From Hyphomicrobiales bacterium (GTDB taxonomy: Bacteria; Pseudomonadota; Alphaproteobacteria; Rhizobiales; Rhizobiaceae), in contig UBUL01000010.1 in NCBI GenBank assembly GCA_900468625.1, forward strand, positions 28,728 through 92,727: DNA of 64,000 nucleotides, given 5' to 3'. Positions 24,796 to 34,585 of the stretch are shown here, in pieces. The number at the start of each line of letters is the position of its first letter. Position 1 is the first letter of the stretch. The notes under the pieces were generated by a model. The model saw nothing but the letters and a program-made list of their open reading frames with translations. It was not told where the DNA came from and made no database searches. The translations under genes and the position numbers were made by a program.

Positions 24796-26187
24796 TTACT
24801 TCGGTCCGATCATCGTTTCCGGGCGGACGATGACGTCATATTCTTCCGAAGACACCAGTCCACTTGCCAGGGCTTCTTCCTTCAGCGTCGTGCCGTTCTT
24901 GTGGGCCGTCTTGGCGATCTTGGCCGCATTGTCGTAGCCGATCTTCGGTGCCAATGCGGTGACCAGCATCAGCGAGCGTTCGAGACCGGCCTTAATATTG
25001 TCCTCGCGAGCTTCGATGCCGACGACGCAATTATCGGTGAAGGAGATTGCGGCATCGCCGAGCAATTGCACCGACTGCAGGAAATTATAGGCCATCATCG
25101 GATTGTAGACATTGAGCTCGAAATGGCCCTGGCTGCCGGCGAAGGTGAGCGCGGCATTGTTGCCGAAGACGTGAATGCAGACCTGCGTCAGCGCCTCGCA
25201 CTGGGTCGGATTGACCTTGCCCGGCATGATCGACGAACCGGGTTCGTTTTCCGGCAGTGCCAGTTCGCCGAGACCGGAACGAGGGCCGGAACCGAGCAGG
25301 CGGATGTCATTGGCGATCTTGAAGAGGGCGGCGGCGGCGGCGTTGACGGCGCCATGGCTGAAAACCATGGAATCATGCGCGGCCAGCGCCTCGAATTTGT
25401 TTGGGGCGGTGACGAAAGGCAGGCCGGTGATTTCCGCGATCTCGTCGGCGACCTTTTCGGCAAAGCCGATCGGCGCATTGAGGCCGGTTCCGACCGCCGT
25501 GCCGCCCTGTGCGAGCTCGCAAAGGCCCGGCAGCGTCAGCTCGATGCGCTTGATCGAGGAGGCAACCTGCGCCGCGTAGCCCGAAAATTCCTGACCGAGC
25601 GTCAGCGGCGTCGCATCCTGCGTATGAGTGCGGCCGATCTTGATGATGTGGGCGAAGTCCGCGACCTTCTTTTCCAGGGCTGCGTGCAGGTGCCGCAGGG
25701 CCGGCAGCAGATGATGAACGATCTGCTCGGCGCAGGCGATGTGCATGGCCGTGGGGTACGTGTCGTTCGACGATTGGCTCATGTTGACGTGGTCGTTCGG
25801 GTGGACCGGCTTCTTCGAGCCCATGACGCCGCCGAGCATCTCGATCGCCCGATTCGAGATCACCTCATTGGCGTTCATGTTGGACTGCGTGCCCGAGCCC
25901 GTCTGCCAGACGACGAGAGGAAAATGATCGTCGAGCTTGCCGTCGATGACTTCCTGTGCCGCGGCGACGATCGCCTTGCCGAGGGTGGGGTCCAGCTGGC
26001 CGAGCTCCATATTGGCGCGCGCCGCTGCCTGCTTGACGATGCCGAGGGCGCGGACGATCGATAGCGGCTGCTTTTCCCAGCCGATCTTGAAATTGCCGAG
26101 GGAGCGCTGCGCCTGCGCGCCCCAATAGCGGTCGCTGGCGACTTCGATCGGGCCAAAAGTATCGGTTTCGCGGCGGTTGGACGTCAT
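24796..26187 (-). CDS. fumC: Fumarate hydratase class II
   Basis: A 463-residue iron-free, oxygen-stable fumarase of the aspartase/fumarase superfamily, active as a cytoplasmic tetramer. The signature [15 protein letters not shown] near 315 is intact, as are the region [13 protein letters not shown] near 140 and [20 protein letters not shown] near 185, which contains the catalytic histidine. The frame allows an ATG seven codons earlier; the ATG at 26187 with AGGATCCGG upstream matches the usual N-terminus. The class I enzyme lies next on the same strand, giving the cell two enzymes for one reaction. Confidence 0.94.
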   Translation of the reverse strand: MTSNRRETDTFGPIEVASDRYWGAQAQRSLGNFKIGWEKQPLSIVRALGIVKQAAARANMELGQLDPTLGKAIVAAAQEVIDGKLDDHFPLVVWQTGSGTQSNMNANEVISNRAIEMLGGVMGSKKPVHPNDHVNMSQSSNDTYPTAMHIACAEQIVHHLLPALRHLHAALEKKVADFAHIIKIGRTHTQDATPLTLGQEFSGYAAQVASSIKRIELTLPGLCELAQGGTAVGTGLNAPIGFAEKVADEIAEITGLPFVTAPNKFEALAAHDSMVFSHGAVNAAAAALFKIANDIRLLGSGPRSGLGELALPENEPGSSIMPGKVNPTQCEALTQVCIHVFGNNAALTFAGSQGHFELNVYNPMMAYNFLQSVQLLGDAAISFTDNCVVGIEAREDNIKAGLERSLMLVTALAPKIGYDNAAKIAKTAHKNGTTLKEEALASGLVSSEEYDVIVRPETMIGPK

Positions 26188-26592
26188 GTTCCGGATCCTG
26201 CTTTCCATTGAGACGGATAGCAGTCATATAGGTCCGAACGACCCGCATGAAAACGTCAAGGCGTCACTTCATGATTATAAAAATCATGTTTTCGGCTCCG
26301 CCCGGCGTGCTCTTTTTAACACGCCGCGCATATATTCGCGGAGCTGCATTTTCGGCGCTAAAAAAGCCCACGAAATTTCAATAAAGAATTAACCAATAAT
26401 TTCATAATTTTGTGTGAACTGAAGCGCGGAAAACGCCGCTGCTTCGTGATGTGAAGCCGGGGCATTGAACGAAAGGCGGGGTCTCGCCGTTTTCATAATA
26501 GTAGGTATACGATGTCCTGGACATCGCGGCCGAGTTGAAAACAGCCCCGTCCGGCTCGAAGTTACCGCACGATACAGGGATCCGATTAAAGA
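26188..26592. other. Divergent intergenic region, fumC / L,D-transpeptidase
   Basis: A 405-base gap. On the fumC side are the inverted repeat CATGATT-ATAAA-AATCATG (26270-26288) and CGGCGTG...CACGCCG (26303-26326). On the transpeptidase side is the palindrome at 26510-26526. No convincing ORF or RNA gene. Confidence 0.5.
26510..26526. promoter_or_regulatory. 17-base perfect palindrome upstream of L,D-transpeptidase gene
   Basis: CGATGTCC-T-GGACATCG has perfect 8-base arms around one base, 67 bases before the start codon. This fits an operator for a dimeric regulator; no candidate regulator is adjacent. Confidence 0.4.
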
Positions 26593-28503
26593 ATGAAACT
26601 TGCAGCCAAAGCCACAGCCTCCGTCCTGGCTCTTTCCTGTTGCCTTTCCACCGCCGGCGCCACCTCCGCCGGCGCCATGACCCTTATGGATTTTATCCGT
26701 GGCGGCCAGGGGCGTCAGCAGAGCACTCAGCTTTCGGCCCCGGTTTCCGCCAATCCGGCGCAGACGCTGGATCCCGGGCAGTCGTTGGGAGAGCCGCCGC
26801 GTGCCAAGACACCGATGCCGACGGTCGATGCGCCGAAATACTATACTTATAAAGCGGACGCGATGCGCCTGGTTTCTACTGCGCATTTTGCCGATCCGGT
26901 GGTAACCGGCGCCGTTGCCGATGCTTCACCGGCGCCGATTGCGGTCGATACCGAGGCTTCGCAGCGTCGCTACCTGGCGGACGCGCGCGTCATGGCGACC
27001 AATGATATCGCCAAGGCGATCGAGACCTATTACGCCGATCAAAGCAAGCCGCTTCTCTGGGTTGCCGATCACGCTGTCAGCGACAAGGCGAAGGCGGCCA
27101 TGGGCGTTCTCGCCGACGCCGCTTCCGTCGGCCTCGATCCCGCCGATTATGCGGTGACGCCGCCAAGCGCCGATACCGCAAGTGCCGACCCGGTCATGCG
27201 CGACCGCGCCCTCATGCAATTCGAGCTGGCGCTGTCGAGCAAGGTGCTGATGTTCGTTCAGGATACGGTTCGCGGCCGGCTAGACCCGAACAAGATCTCC
27301 GGCTATCACGATTTCAAGCGCAAGGACGTCAATCTGACGGCAACTCTGGATGTATTGCGCGCCAGCACCGATGCTGCTGCCTATCTCAACAGCCGCGACC
27401 CGTCCAACCAGCAGTTCATGCAACTGAAGGCGGAGCTCGCGAAGCTGCGCGCCGAAGCCGGATCGGATGGCAGCCATATTTCCATTTCCCTGACAGGTAC
27501 CTTGAAGCCGGGCGGCAGCTCGCCGGAAATGGCCAATATCGTCAAGGCGATCCAGCATCGCGGCTCCGATGCGCTGAAGGCCGCCCATGCGGATCTTTTC
27601 GATGCCTATCTGGGCACGCCGGACTATACGCCCGAGCTCGTGTCGCTCGTCGAGGACTTCCAGCGGGAAAAAGGGCTGACGGCTGATGGCGTCATCGGCC
27701 CGTCCTCCGTTCGCGCCATGGTCGGCGAGAACAATGACGCGAAGATCCAGAAGCTGATCATTGCGATGGAGCAGCTTCGCTGGCTGCCGGACGAACTTGG
27801 ACCGCGCTACGTCTTCATCAACCAGCCGGCTTTCATGGTTTATTACCATAATAACAACCAGGAGCAGCTGTCGATGCGCGTCGTCGTCGGCAGCAAGCAG
27901 CACCAGACCTTCTTCTTCGAAAATCAGGTGCAGACGGTCGAATTCAATCCGTTCTGGGGCGTTCCGCAGTCGATCATCATCAATGAGATGCTGCCGAAGC
28001 TGCGTGCCGATCCGAACTATCTCGATCGCATGGGCTATCAGGTCGAGGTTGGCGGCCGTGCGGTCGCTTCGTCCAGCGTCGATTGGTACGGCTCGACAAA
28101 GAGCATCTCGGTCCGTCAGCCGCCGAGCAGCGACAATGCTCTGGGTGAGCTGAAGATCCTGTTCCCGAATTCACATGCGATCTACATGCACGACACGCCG
28201 CAGAAGAGCTTCTTCAAGAAGGACATGCGCGCGCTTAGCCACGGCTGCGTCCGTCTCGCCGACCCGCGGGCAATGGCAGCCGCCGTGTTGAACACGACGG
28301 TCGACGACGTCGCCAAGCAGATAGCCACTGGTCAGAACAAAGCCGTTCCCGTACCGCAGAAGTTCCCGATCTATATCGCCTACTTCACGGCATGGCCGAA
28401 CAAGGACGGCGTCGTCCAGTATTTCAACGATGTCTACGATCGTGACGCGGCTACTCAGAGGGCGCTCGATGCGACCTCGAAGGCGCGTACTGCCCAGATT
28501 TGA
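26593..28503 (+). CDS. L,D-transpeptidase (YcbB/LdtD family)
   Basis: A 636-residue exported peptidoglycan cross-linking enzyme. Residues 1-28 form the signal peptide (ending TSAGA). Residues about 130-330 are the family's helical region (IETYYADQSKPLLWVADHAV). A peptidoglycan-binding domain is near 340-380 (VEDFQREKGLTADGVIGPSS). The YkuD catalytic domain spans about 400-585 with SHGCVRLADP near 548, Cys being the nucleophile. YcbB-type enzymes make 3-3 cross-links, which are prominent in Rhizobiales where growth is polar. Single gene with its own terminator. Confidence 0.9.
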   Translation: MKLAAKATASVLALSCCLSTAGATSAGAMTLMDFIRGGQGRQQSTQLSAPVSANPAQTLDPGQSLGEPPRAKTPMPTVDAPKYYTYKADAMRLVSTAHFADPVVTGAVADASPAPIAVDTEASQRRYLADARVMATNDIAKAIETYYADQSKPLLWVADHAVSDKAKAAMGVLADAASVGLDPADYAVTPPSADTASADPVMRDRALMQFELALSSKVLMFVQDTVRGRLDPNKISGYHDFKRKDVNLTATLDVLRASTDAAAYLNSRDPSNQQFMQLKAELAKLRAEAGSDGSHISISLTGTLKPGGSSPEMANIVKAIQHRGSDALKAAHADLFDAYLGTPDYTPELVSLVEDFQREKGLTADGVIGPSSVRAMVGENNDAKIQKLIIAMEQLRWLPDELGPRYVFINQPAFMVYYHNNNQEQLSMRVVVGSKQHQTFFFENQVQTVEFNPFWGVPQSIIINEMLPKLRADPNYLDRMGYQVEVGGRAVASSSVDWYGSTKSISVRQPPSSDNALGELKILFPNSHAIYMHDTPQKSFFKKDMRALSHGCVRLADPRAMAAAVLNTTVDDVAKQIATGQNKAVPVPQKFPIYIAYFTAWPNKDGVVQYFNDVYDRDAATQRALDATSKARTAQI

Positions 28504-28524
28504 ATTCTGTACGAAAAAGCAAGG

Positions 28525-28550
28525 AAGGCGGCTATCAGGCCGCCTTTTTT
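28525..28550 (+). terminator. Terminator of L,D-transpeptidase gene
   Basis: AAGGCGGC-TATCAG-GCCGCCTT followed by TTTT, 22 bases after the stop codon. Confidence 0.88.
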
Positions 28551-28570
28551 CGTTTGAGGGATCGGGCGCC

Positions 28571-29245
28571 TCAGGCGGCAAGCAACCCTTCGACCAGCGC
28601 CGGCGTCAGCTCGTCATAGTGGTAGATGATGCGGTTCGGGCCGAGCGTTTCGATGCCGACATCGGAGTAGCCGAACGGCACGGCGATCGAGGGGACGCCC
28701 GCGTTGCGGGCGACAAGGATATCGTTGATGCTGTCGCCGATCATGATCGTGCGGGTGAGATCGCCGCCGGCGCGTTCGACCGTGCCGATCAGGTGCTCGG
28801 CATTCGGCTTGCGCACGGTGAAGGTGTCCCCGCCGGTAATGGCCTCGAAGTAATGAGTGAGCTTCAGCCGATCGAGCAGGGTGCGCGCCAGCGATTCCAT
28901 CTTGTTGGTGCAGACGGCGAGCTTATAGCCCTGGCTCCTCAGCGCATCGAGGGCTGCAAGCAGCCCCGGGTAAGGCTGCGTGACCCCCGGCATCGTTTCG
29001 GAATAATGAGTGATGAAACGCTGCAGAAGGGCGGGCAGCTCTTCCGACGTGAGCATATAGCCATGCAGCTTGCAGGCCCGCTCGATCATGACCTGCGCGC
29101 CGTTGCCGACGAGATGCGTTACGTCGTCGTAGCTGACCGGCGGAAGCTTGAGCGCGTCAATCGTATGATTCAGGCTGACGATGAGATCCGCGTGCGTGTC
29201 GAGCAGCGTGCCATCGAGATCGAATACGACCAGAGGAGATTTCAC
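28571..29245 (-). CDS. gph: Phosphoglycolate phosphatase
   Basis: A 224-residue HAD-superfamily phosphatase that removes phosphoglycolate arising from oxygenase reactions or DNA repair. Motif I is VVFDLDGTLLDT (Asp9 and Asp11), motif II is in AVCTNKM near 110, and motif III/IV is MIGDSINDILVARNAG near 168. The cap domain lies between about 17 and 85. Related HAD phosphatases (beta-phosphoglucomutase, pyrophosphatases) are alternatives, but the pattern and length fit Gph. Divergent from rpiA, a common gene pair in rhizobia. Confidence 0.87.
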   Translation of the reverse strand: MKSPLVVFDLDGTLLDTHADLIVSLNHTIDALKLPPVSYDDVTHLVGNGAQVMIERACKLHGYMLTSEELPALLQRFITHYSETMPGVTQPYPGLLAALDALRSQGYKLAVCTNKMESLARTLLDRLKLTHYFEAITGGDTFTVRKPNAEHLIGTVERAGGDLTRTIMIGDSINDILVARNAGVPSIAVPFGYSDVGIETLGPNRIIYHYDELTPALVEGLLAA

Positions 29246-29440
29246 GAGGAATCGGCCCTTGCATGGAAAAGAGTGCGTCTCTTGGAGTTAAAAGATCACG
29301 CGGGCAATTGCAACCAAAGGAGCCGGGAAGCCTTGGCAAAGGGGTGCCGGGATTTCTATACCATGCCGTTATTTTGGCTTTCGTTTGACTGGAGAGCCGT
29401 GTAAACAGCAGACCAACGTAACAATGGGAGCAGGTGGCGC

Positions 29441-30142
29441 ATGGACGCCCGCCAGATGAAAACCGAGGCTGCGAGGGCCGCGCTGGCTCATGTCGAGAGC
29501 GGCATGCGGCTTGGGATCGGTACGGGCAGCACGGCGGAGGAGTTCGTTCGTCTGCTCGCCGAAAAGGTTGCGGCCGGCCTCACGATCCAGGGCGTCCCCA
29601 CGTCTGAGAGAACGGCCAAGCTCTGCAATGAGCTCGGCGTCCCATTGAAGTCGCTGGACGAGCTTCCGGAACTCGATCTTACCATCGACGGCGCCGACGA
29701 GCTGGATGGTGCGTTGACGCTGATCAAGGGCGGCGGCGGTGCGTTGCTGCGCGAGAAGATCGTTGCGGCGTCGTCAGCCCGCATGATCGTCATTGCGGAT
29801 CAGAGCAAGGTCGTCAAGACGCTCGGCGCATATCCACTGCCCATCGAGGTCAATCCGTTCGGCCTTGTTTCCACTCGCATCCTCATCGAGAAGGCCGCAT
29901 CGCGTCTCGGGCTTTCGGGCGCGCTCGACTTGCGCCGCTCGGGTGACGCCACCTTCGTCACCGATGGGGGGCATTTCATCGTCGATGCATCTTTCGGCCG
30001 CATTCCTGATGCAGAGGCGCTGTCGAGCGAGCTCTATTCGATTCCCGGCGTTGTCGAACACGGGCTCTTTATCCATATGGCGACATTTGCGATCATTGCC
30101 GGCCCTGCCGGCGCGCGCACGTTGCAGGCAAACAATACATAG
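29441..30142 (+). CDS. rpiA: Ribose 5-phosphate isomerase A
   Basis: A 233-residue cytoplasmic isomerase interconverting ribose 5-phosphate and ribulose 5-phosphate in the pentose phosphate pathway. Motifs are [19 protein letters not shown] near residue 26, [20 protein letters not shown] near 84 (catalytic Asp/Glu region) and [15 protein letters not shown] near 105. Length is full. GGGAGCAGG lies just before the ATG. The downstream DUF2059 gene follows after 13 bases on the same strand. Another pentose-phosphate gene, gnd, is at 47.9 kb. Confidence 0.95.
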   Translation: MDARQMKTEAARAALAHVESGMRLGIGTGSTAEEFVRLLAEKVAAGLTIQGVPTSERTAKLCNELGVPLKSLDELPELDLTIDGADELDGALTLIKGGGGALLREKIVAASSARMIVIADQSKVVKTLGAYPLPIEVNPFGLVSTRILIEKAASRLGLSGALDLRRSGDATFVTDGGHFIVDASFGRIPDAEALSSELYSIPGVVEHGLFIHMATFAIIAGPAGARTLQANNT

Positions 30143-30155
30143 GAGCACTCATCTC

Positions 30156-30710
30156 ATGATCAAATTTGCGGGTCTTGGCCGTCTTGCCGCTGCAACCATC
30201 CTTCTTTCCGGCATTGCCTTCGGTTCCGTCAACGCTCAGGAAGTTTCCGAGGATCAGATCAAGGCTGCCCGCGCCGCGATCAACGCTCTCGGCATCACCA
30301 ACCAGTTCGACAATATCCTGCCGAACCTTGCCGAGCAGCTGAAGAGCACGATGATCCAGGCAAACCCGAATTTCGGCGATGCGATCAACTCGACCGTCGA
30401 TGCCACCGCTCTGGCGCTTGCTCCGCGTCGTGCGGATCTGGAGCGCGAAGCTGCCGTCACCTATGCCAAGGCCTTTTCGGCCGACGAATTGAAGGCGATC
30501 GCTGATTTCTACGGTTCGGCGGCAGGCAAGAAGCTTCTCAAGGATGGCCCGCTCGCGACCCGCGAACTCTACAAGGCTGCCGATATCTGGAGCCAGGGCA
30601 TTTCGCGCGATCTCGCAAAGCAGAGCAACGATGCCTTGCAGAAGGTTGTGAAGCAGCCGGTCATTACGCCGGATGCCGGTGCCGCCGCTCAGACCGCGCC
30701 GAAGCAGTAA
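30156..30710 (+). CDS. DUF2059 exported protein
   Basis: A 184-residue protein with a signal peptide (about 1-27, ending VNA) and a helical DUF2059-type domain. The domain core is AFSADELKAIADFYGSAAGK, which is the diagnostic stretch, followed by KLLKDGPLATRELYKAADIW. The last 20 residues are Pro/Ala-rich. Role unknown; family members sit in the periplasm. A long upstream frame overlapping rpiA is discarded because the ATG at 30156 has AGGAG and starts the signal peptide. It closely follows rpiA and has a terminator behind it. Confidence 0.84.
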   Translation: MIKFAGLGRLAAATILLSGIAFGSVNAQEVSEDQIKAARAAINALGITNQFDNILPNLAEQLKSTMIQANPNFGDAINSTVDATALALAPRRADLEREAAVTYAKAFSADELKAIADFYGSAAGKKLLKDGPLATRELYKAADIWSQGISRDLAKQSNDALQKVVKQPVITPDAGAAAQTAPKQ

Positions 30711-30786
30711 GCAGCGAGTCTTGCCGCGCTTGTTCCAGAAGGCAAATTTTGTCTTTCGGCACGAGCGGTAGACGGTTGCAAATTCG

Positions 30787-30816
30787 AAGCCCGGATCGAT
30801 TCCGGGCTTTTCTTTT
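30787..30816 (+). terminator. Terminator of rpiA-DUF2059 unit
   Basis: AAGCCCGGA-TCGAT-TCCGGGCTT followed by TTCTTTTT. Confidence 0.9.
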
Positions 30817-30891
30817 TAGGTCGCGGCTTCCTATATGAATGCGACCCCCAATGGCGCTTCGTGCGCATCTTGACGTCTACAGGAGCGATCC

Positions 30892-32277
30892 ATGCCTTCG
30901 TTTGATTTCGACCTTTTCGTGATTGGCGGCGGCTCCGGCGGCGTGCGCAGCGCGCGCGTGGCTGCGTCGCTCGGCAAGAAGGTCGGCATCGCCGAGGAGT
31001 ATCGCTATGGCGGCACCTGCGTCATTCGCGGCTGCGTGCCGAAGAAGCTCTTCGTCTATGCCTCGCAGTACAGCGAGCATTTCGAGGACGCGGCCGGTTT
31101 TGGCTGGACGGTCGGCGAGAGCAGCTTCGACTGGAAGAAGCTGATCGAGGCCAAGGACAAGGAGATCGCCCGGCTGGAGGGCCTTTATCGCAAGGGTCTC
31201 GACAATGCCAAGGCTGAGATCTTCGACGCCCGCGCCGAGCTTGTGGATGCACATACGGTCAAGCTTTTGAAGACCGGGCAGACCGTTACCGCCGAGACGA
31301 TCGTTATTGCGACCGGGGGCAGGCCGAACCCGCATACGGCGCTACCGGGTCACGAGCTTTGCATCTCTTCGAACGACGCCTTTCATCTGAAGGAGCTGCC
31401 GAAATCTATCCTGATCGCCGGCGGCGGTTACATCGCCGTCGAATTCGCCAATATCTTCCACGGCCTCGGCGTCGAGACGACGCTGATCTATCGTGGTGCC
31501 GAGATCCTGTCGCGTTTCGATCAGGACCTGCGCAAGGGCCTGCATGAGGCAATGGAGGAAAAGGGCATCCGCATCCTCTGTCACGATATTATCGAGAACG
31601 TCGAGAAGGCAGATGGCAGGTTGAGCGTTCGGACGAAGAACGATAAATCCTTGACGGTCGATATCGTCATGCTGGCGCTCGGCCGCACGCCGAATACCGA
31701 AAATCTCGGGCTTGAAGCTGCTGGCGTCGCAATCAACGAGCAGGGCGCCATCGTCGTCGACGAATATTCGCGTACCTCCGTTCCGAATATCTATGCGCTT
31801 GGCGACGTCACCGACCGGGTACAGCTGACGCCCGTGGCGATCCACGAGGCCATGTGTTTCATCGAGACCGTCTACAAGGACAATCCGACCCGGCCGGATC
31901 ACGAACTCATCCCGACGGCCGTCTTCTCGCAGCCGGAAATCGGCACGGTCGGATTGACCGAGGAAGACGCGGCCAAGCGCTATCCGGAACTCGAGATCTA
32001 TCGTGCCCAGTTCAGGCCGATGAAGGCGACGCTTTCCGGCCGCAGCGAAAAGATGATCATGAAGCTAATCGTCAATGCCGCCGACCGCAAGGTGATCGGC
32101 GCCCATATTCTCGGCCATGATGCTGGCGAGATGGCGCAGCTTCTCGGTATCACGCTGAAGGCCGGCTGCACCAAGGACGATTTCGACCGCACCATGGCGG
32201 TGCATCCGACAGCGTCCGAAGAATTGGTGACGATGTATTCGCCGAGCTATCGTATCCGCAACGGCGAGCGTGTGTAA
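30892..32277 (+). CDS. gor: Glutathione-disulfide reductase
   Basis: A 461-residue FAD enzyme that reduces glutathione disulfide with NADPH in the cytoplasm. The FAD site is FVIGGGSGGVRSARVAASLG near residue 9, the redox pair is Cys43/Cys48 in GGTCVIRGCVPKKL, the NADPH fold is ILIAGGGYIAVEFANIFHGL near 175, and the catalytic base is in VHPTASEEL near 437. All elements are intact and the length is normal. It supplies reduced glutathione for enzymes such as the GST encoded at 3.0 kb. It appears monocistronic. Confidence 0.93.
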   Translation: MPSFDFDLFVIGGGSGGVRSARVAASLGKKVGIAEEYRYGGTCVIRGCVPKKLFVYASQYSEHFEDAAGFGWTVGESSFDWKKLIEAKDKEIARLEGLYRKGLDNAKAEIFDARAELVDAHTVKLLKTGQTVTAETIVIATGGRPNPHTALPGHELCISSNDAFHLKELPKSILIAGGGYIAVEFANIFHGLGVETTLIYRGAEILSRFDQDLRKGLHEAMEEKGIRILCHDIIENVEKADGRLSVRTKNDKSLTVDIVMLALGRTPNTENLGLEAAGVAINEQGAIVVDEYSRTSVPNIYALGDVTDRVQLTPVAIHEAMCFIETVYKDNPTRPDHELIPTAVFSQPEIGTVGLTEEDAAKRYPELEIYRAQFRPMKATLSGRSEKMIMKLIVNAADRKVIGAHILGHDAGEMAQLLGITLKAGCTKDDFDRTMAVHPTASEELVTMYSPSYRIRNGERV

Positions 32278-32333
32278 CGCGCCCGTTTTTGCGCAGATAT
32301 CGGCTGCACCATAAAAGATCGGCACAGTAGTAT

Positions 32334-32361
32334 GCCCGCCTTTGCAAGCGGGCGGCAAAGG
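32334..32361 (+). promoter_or_regulatory. Mutually exclusive stems upstream of DAHP synthase
   Basis: Stem A pairs GCCCGC (32334-32339) with GCGGGC (32348-32353). Stem B pairs CCTTTGC (32339-32345) with GCAAAGG (32355-32361). They share bases and cannot form together. A TTGCAA with a following TTTATA lies in the same stretch, so these bases may instead be the promoter with an overlapping operator. Confidence 0.35.
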
Positions 32362-32431
32362 TTTATAAGCGCGCGTTATTTACGACGACGGGCCGCCCGG
32401 CCAAGATCGGGCGCACAAGCAGGTGAGTGAG

Positions 32432-33805
32432 ATGGCACAGAATTGGACACCCAGCAGTTGGCGGCAAAAACCGATCCAGCAGGTGCCGGATTTTCCGGAC
32501 AAGGCAGCGCTTGCAGAAACCGAAGCGCAGCTTGCAAGCTATCCGCCGCTGGTTTTCGCCGGTGAAGCTCGTCGTCTGAAGGCTCATCTTGCCAATGTAG
32601 CGGAAGGCAACGGCTTTCTGCTGCAAGGCGGCGATTGCGCCGAAAGCTTTGCCGAGCATGGCGCCGATACGATCCGCGACTTCTTCCGCGCCTTCCTGCA
32701 GATGGCCGTCGTGCTGACCTTCGGCGCGCAATTGCCGGTCGTCAAGGTCGGCCGCATTGCCGGTCAGTTCGCCAAGCCGCGTTCTTCGAATATCGAAACG
32801 CAGAACGGCGTCTCGCTGCCGAGCTATCGTGGTGACATCATCAATGGCATCGAGTTCACCGAAGATGCGCGCATCCCCAATCCGGAGCGTCAGCTGATGG
32901 CCTACCGCCAGTCTGCCGCGACGCTGAATCTGCTGCGCGCCTTCGCGATGGGCGGCTATGCCAACCTCGAAAACGTGCAGAAGTGGATGCTCGGCTTCGT
33001 CAAGGACAGCCCGCAGGGCGAGCGCTACCGCAAGCTTGCCGACCGTATCGGCGAAACCATGGATTTCATGCGCGCGATCGGCATTACCGCCGAGAGCAAT
33101 GCGAGCCTGCGCGAGACCGATTTCTTCACCAGCCATGAAGCGCTGCTCCTCGGCTATGAAGAAGCCTTTACCCGCGTCGATTCCACGACCGGCGACTGGT
33201 ATGCGACCTCAGGCCACATGCTCTGGATCGGCGACCGCACGCGCCAGGCCGACCATGCCCATGTCGAATATTTCCGTGGCATCAAGAACCCGATCGGTCT
33301 GAAGTGCGGTCCTTCGCTGCAAGCGGACGATTTGATCAACCTGATCGATATCCTGAATCCGGAGAACGAAGCCGGCCGCCTGACACTGATCTGCCGTTTC
33401 GGCCACGACAAGGTTGCCGACAACCTGCCGCGCCTCATCCGTGCCGTCGAGAAGGAAGGCCGTAAGGTCGTCTGGTCCTGCGATCCCATGCATGGCAACA
33501 CGATCACGCTCAACAACTACAAGACGCGTCCATTCGAGCGCATCCTGTCGGAAGTCGAAAGCTTCTTCCAGATCCATCGCGCCGAAGGCACGCATCCGGG
33601 CGGCATCCACATCGAGATGACCGGCAAGGATGTGACCGAGTGCACGGGCGGCGCCCGCGCCGTCGGCGCCGAGGATCTGCAGGATCGCTACCACACGCAT
33701 TGCGATCCGCGCCTCAATGCAGACCAGGCGCTTGAACTCGCCTTCCTGCTTGCCGAACGGATGAAGGGCGGCCGCGACGAAAAGCGCATGCGCGCGCACG
33801 GCTGA
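32432..33805 (+). CDS. aroG: Class II 3-deoxy-7-phosphoheptulonate (DAHP) synthase
   Basis: A 457-residue enzyme joining phosphoenolpyruvate and erythrose 4-phosphate, the first step of the shikimate pathway. It belongs to the class II (plant/mycobacterial) type: [19 protein letters not shown] at the start, [14 protein letters not shown] near 67, [14 protein letters not shown] near 110, and [11 protein letters not shown] near 348 with metal-binding residues; the C-terminus has [20 protein letters not shown]. The ATG at 32432 replaces a GTG three codons earlier. Symbol aroG follows mycobacterial use and varies between genomes. Regulation could act at 32334-32361. Confidence 0.92.
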   Translation: MAQNWTPSSWRQKPIQQVPDFPDKAALAETEAQLASYPPLVFAGEARRLKAHLANVAEGNGFLLQGGDCAESFAEHGADTIRDFFRAFLQMAVVLTFGAQLPVVKVGRIAGQFAKPRSSNIETQNGVSLPSYRGDIINGIEFTEDARIPNPERQLMAYRQSAATLNLLRAFAMGGYANLENVQKWMLGFVKDSPQGERYRKLADRIGETMDFMRAIGITAESNASLRETDFFTSHEALLLGYEEAFTRVDSTTGDWYATSGHMLWIGDRTRQADHAHVEYFRGIKNPIGLKCGPSLQADDLINLIDILNPENEAGRLTLICRFGHDKVADNLPRLIRAVEKEGRKVVWSCDPMHGNTITLNNYKTRPFERILSEVESFFQIHRAEGTHPGGIHIEMTGKDVTECTGGARAVGAEDLQDRYHTHCDPRLNADQALELAFLLAERMKGGRDEKRMRAHG

Positions 33806-33829
33806 ACGGATCCGCATTCATGATCTCTC

Positions 33830-33864
33830 GAACGGGCCGGCGAAAAGCCGGCCCGTTCGCTTTT
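33830..33864 (+). terminator. Terminator of DAHP synthase gene
   Basis: GAACGGGCCGGC-GAAAA-GCCGGCCCGTTC, a perfect 12-base stem, followed by GCTTTT, 25 bases after the stop. Confidence 0.9.
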
Positions 33865-33961
33865 AGGCTGGACGGATCAATGCCGTTGAACAGCGCTTCA
33901 TTTCTTTGAGATTGACCAAATCATCGTTCTCGGAAAAGCTTCCTGAAAACGGGGAGCGACA

Positions 33962-34387
33962 ATGACGGACGAACATACCGGAGCCTGCCTTTGCGGCAGC
34001 GTACGTTTCAGTACGCGCGGCAAACTGCGCGAAGTCGTGGCTTGCCATTGCTCGCAGTGCCGCAAGCAGACCGGCCTCTACTACGCCGCGACCAATATCC
34101 CGATCGGCAATCTTTCCATCGAGGGAGAAGAGGCGGTCACATGGTATCGCGCCAGCACATTCGCCCGCCGCGGCTTCTGCAAGACCTGCGGCTCGGCGCT
34201 GTTCTGGGCAGCCGATGGCGCGGACGAAATATCGATCATGGCGGGACTGTTCGACCAGCCGAGTGACCTGAAACTCGCCTATCACATCTATTGCGCCGAC
34301 AAAGGCGACTACTACGAAATCAGCGATGGACTGCCGCAATATCGGCAGGGGCGCCCCGGATTGCTGACGGCAGGCCCCTCCGACTGA
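33962..34387 (+). CDS. GFA (glutathione-dependent formaldehyde-activating-like) protein
   Basis: A 141-residue zinc protein of the GFA/CENP-V superfamily. Zinc-binding cysteines are visible in GACLCGSVRFSTRG, ACHCSQCRKQTG and GFCKTCGSALFWAA. The founding Gfa was proposed to help glutathione react with formaldehyde, but most members, including this size class, have no proven activity. GGGGAGC precedes the start. Single gene between terminators; no formaldehyde genes nearby. Confidence 0.87.
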   Translation: MTDEHTGACLCGSVRFSTRGKLREVVACHCSQCRKQTGLYYAATNIPIGNLSIEGEEAVTWYRASTFARRGFCKTCGSALFWAADGADEISIMAGLFDQPSDLKLAYHIYCADKGDYYEISDGLPQYRQGRPGLLTAGPSD

Positions 34388-34585
34388 TCTTCACACGATG
34401 TCTTTTTCGACAACCGGTCCATGCAATTTTGCGATCTCCTTGCGGACGAGCGGCAATTCCGTCAATGCCTGCATGCCGATTTAAGAATACACTCTTATGC
34501 TACCTGTGCGGGTGTGGCGATGTTTGATGCGTGTGGGAGAAGGAAGGCGGTTGCGGAAGAAAGACGCCATCGCTAAATGTATGGC

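Noticed and set aside
23214..24833. 539-residue ORF opposite class I fumarase
   Set aside because: The minus strand encodes an intact fumarase with all cluster cysteines; the plus frame has no motif and crosses a repeat.
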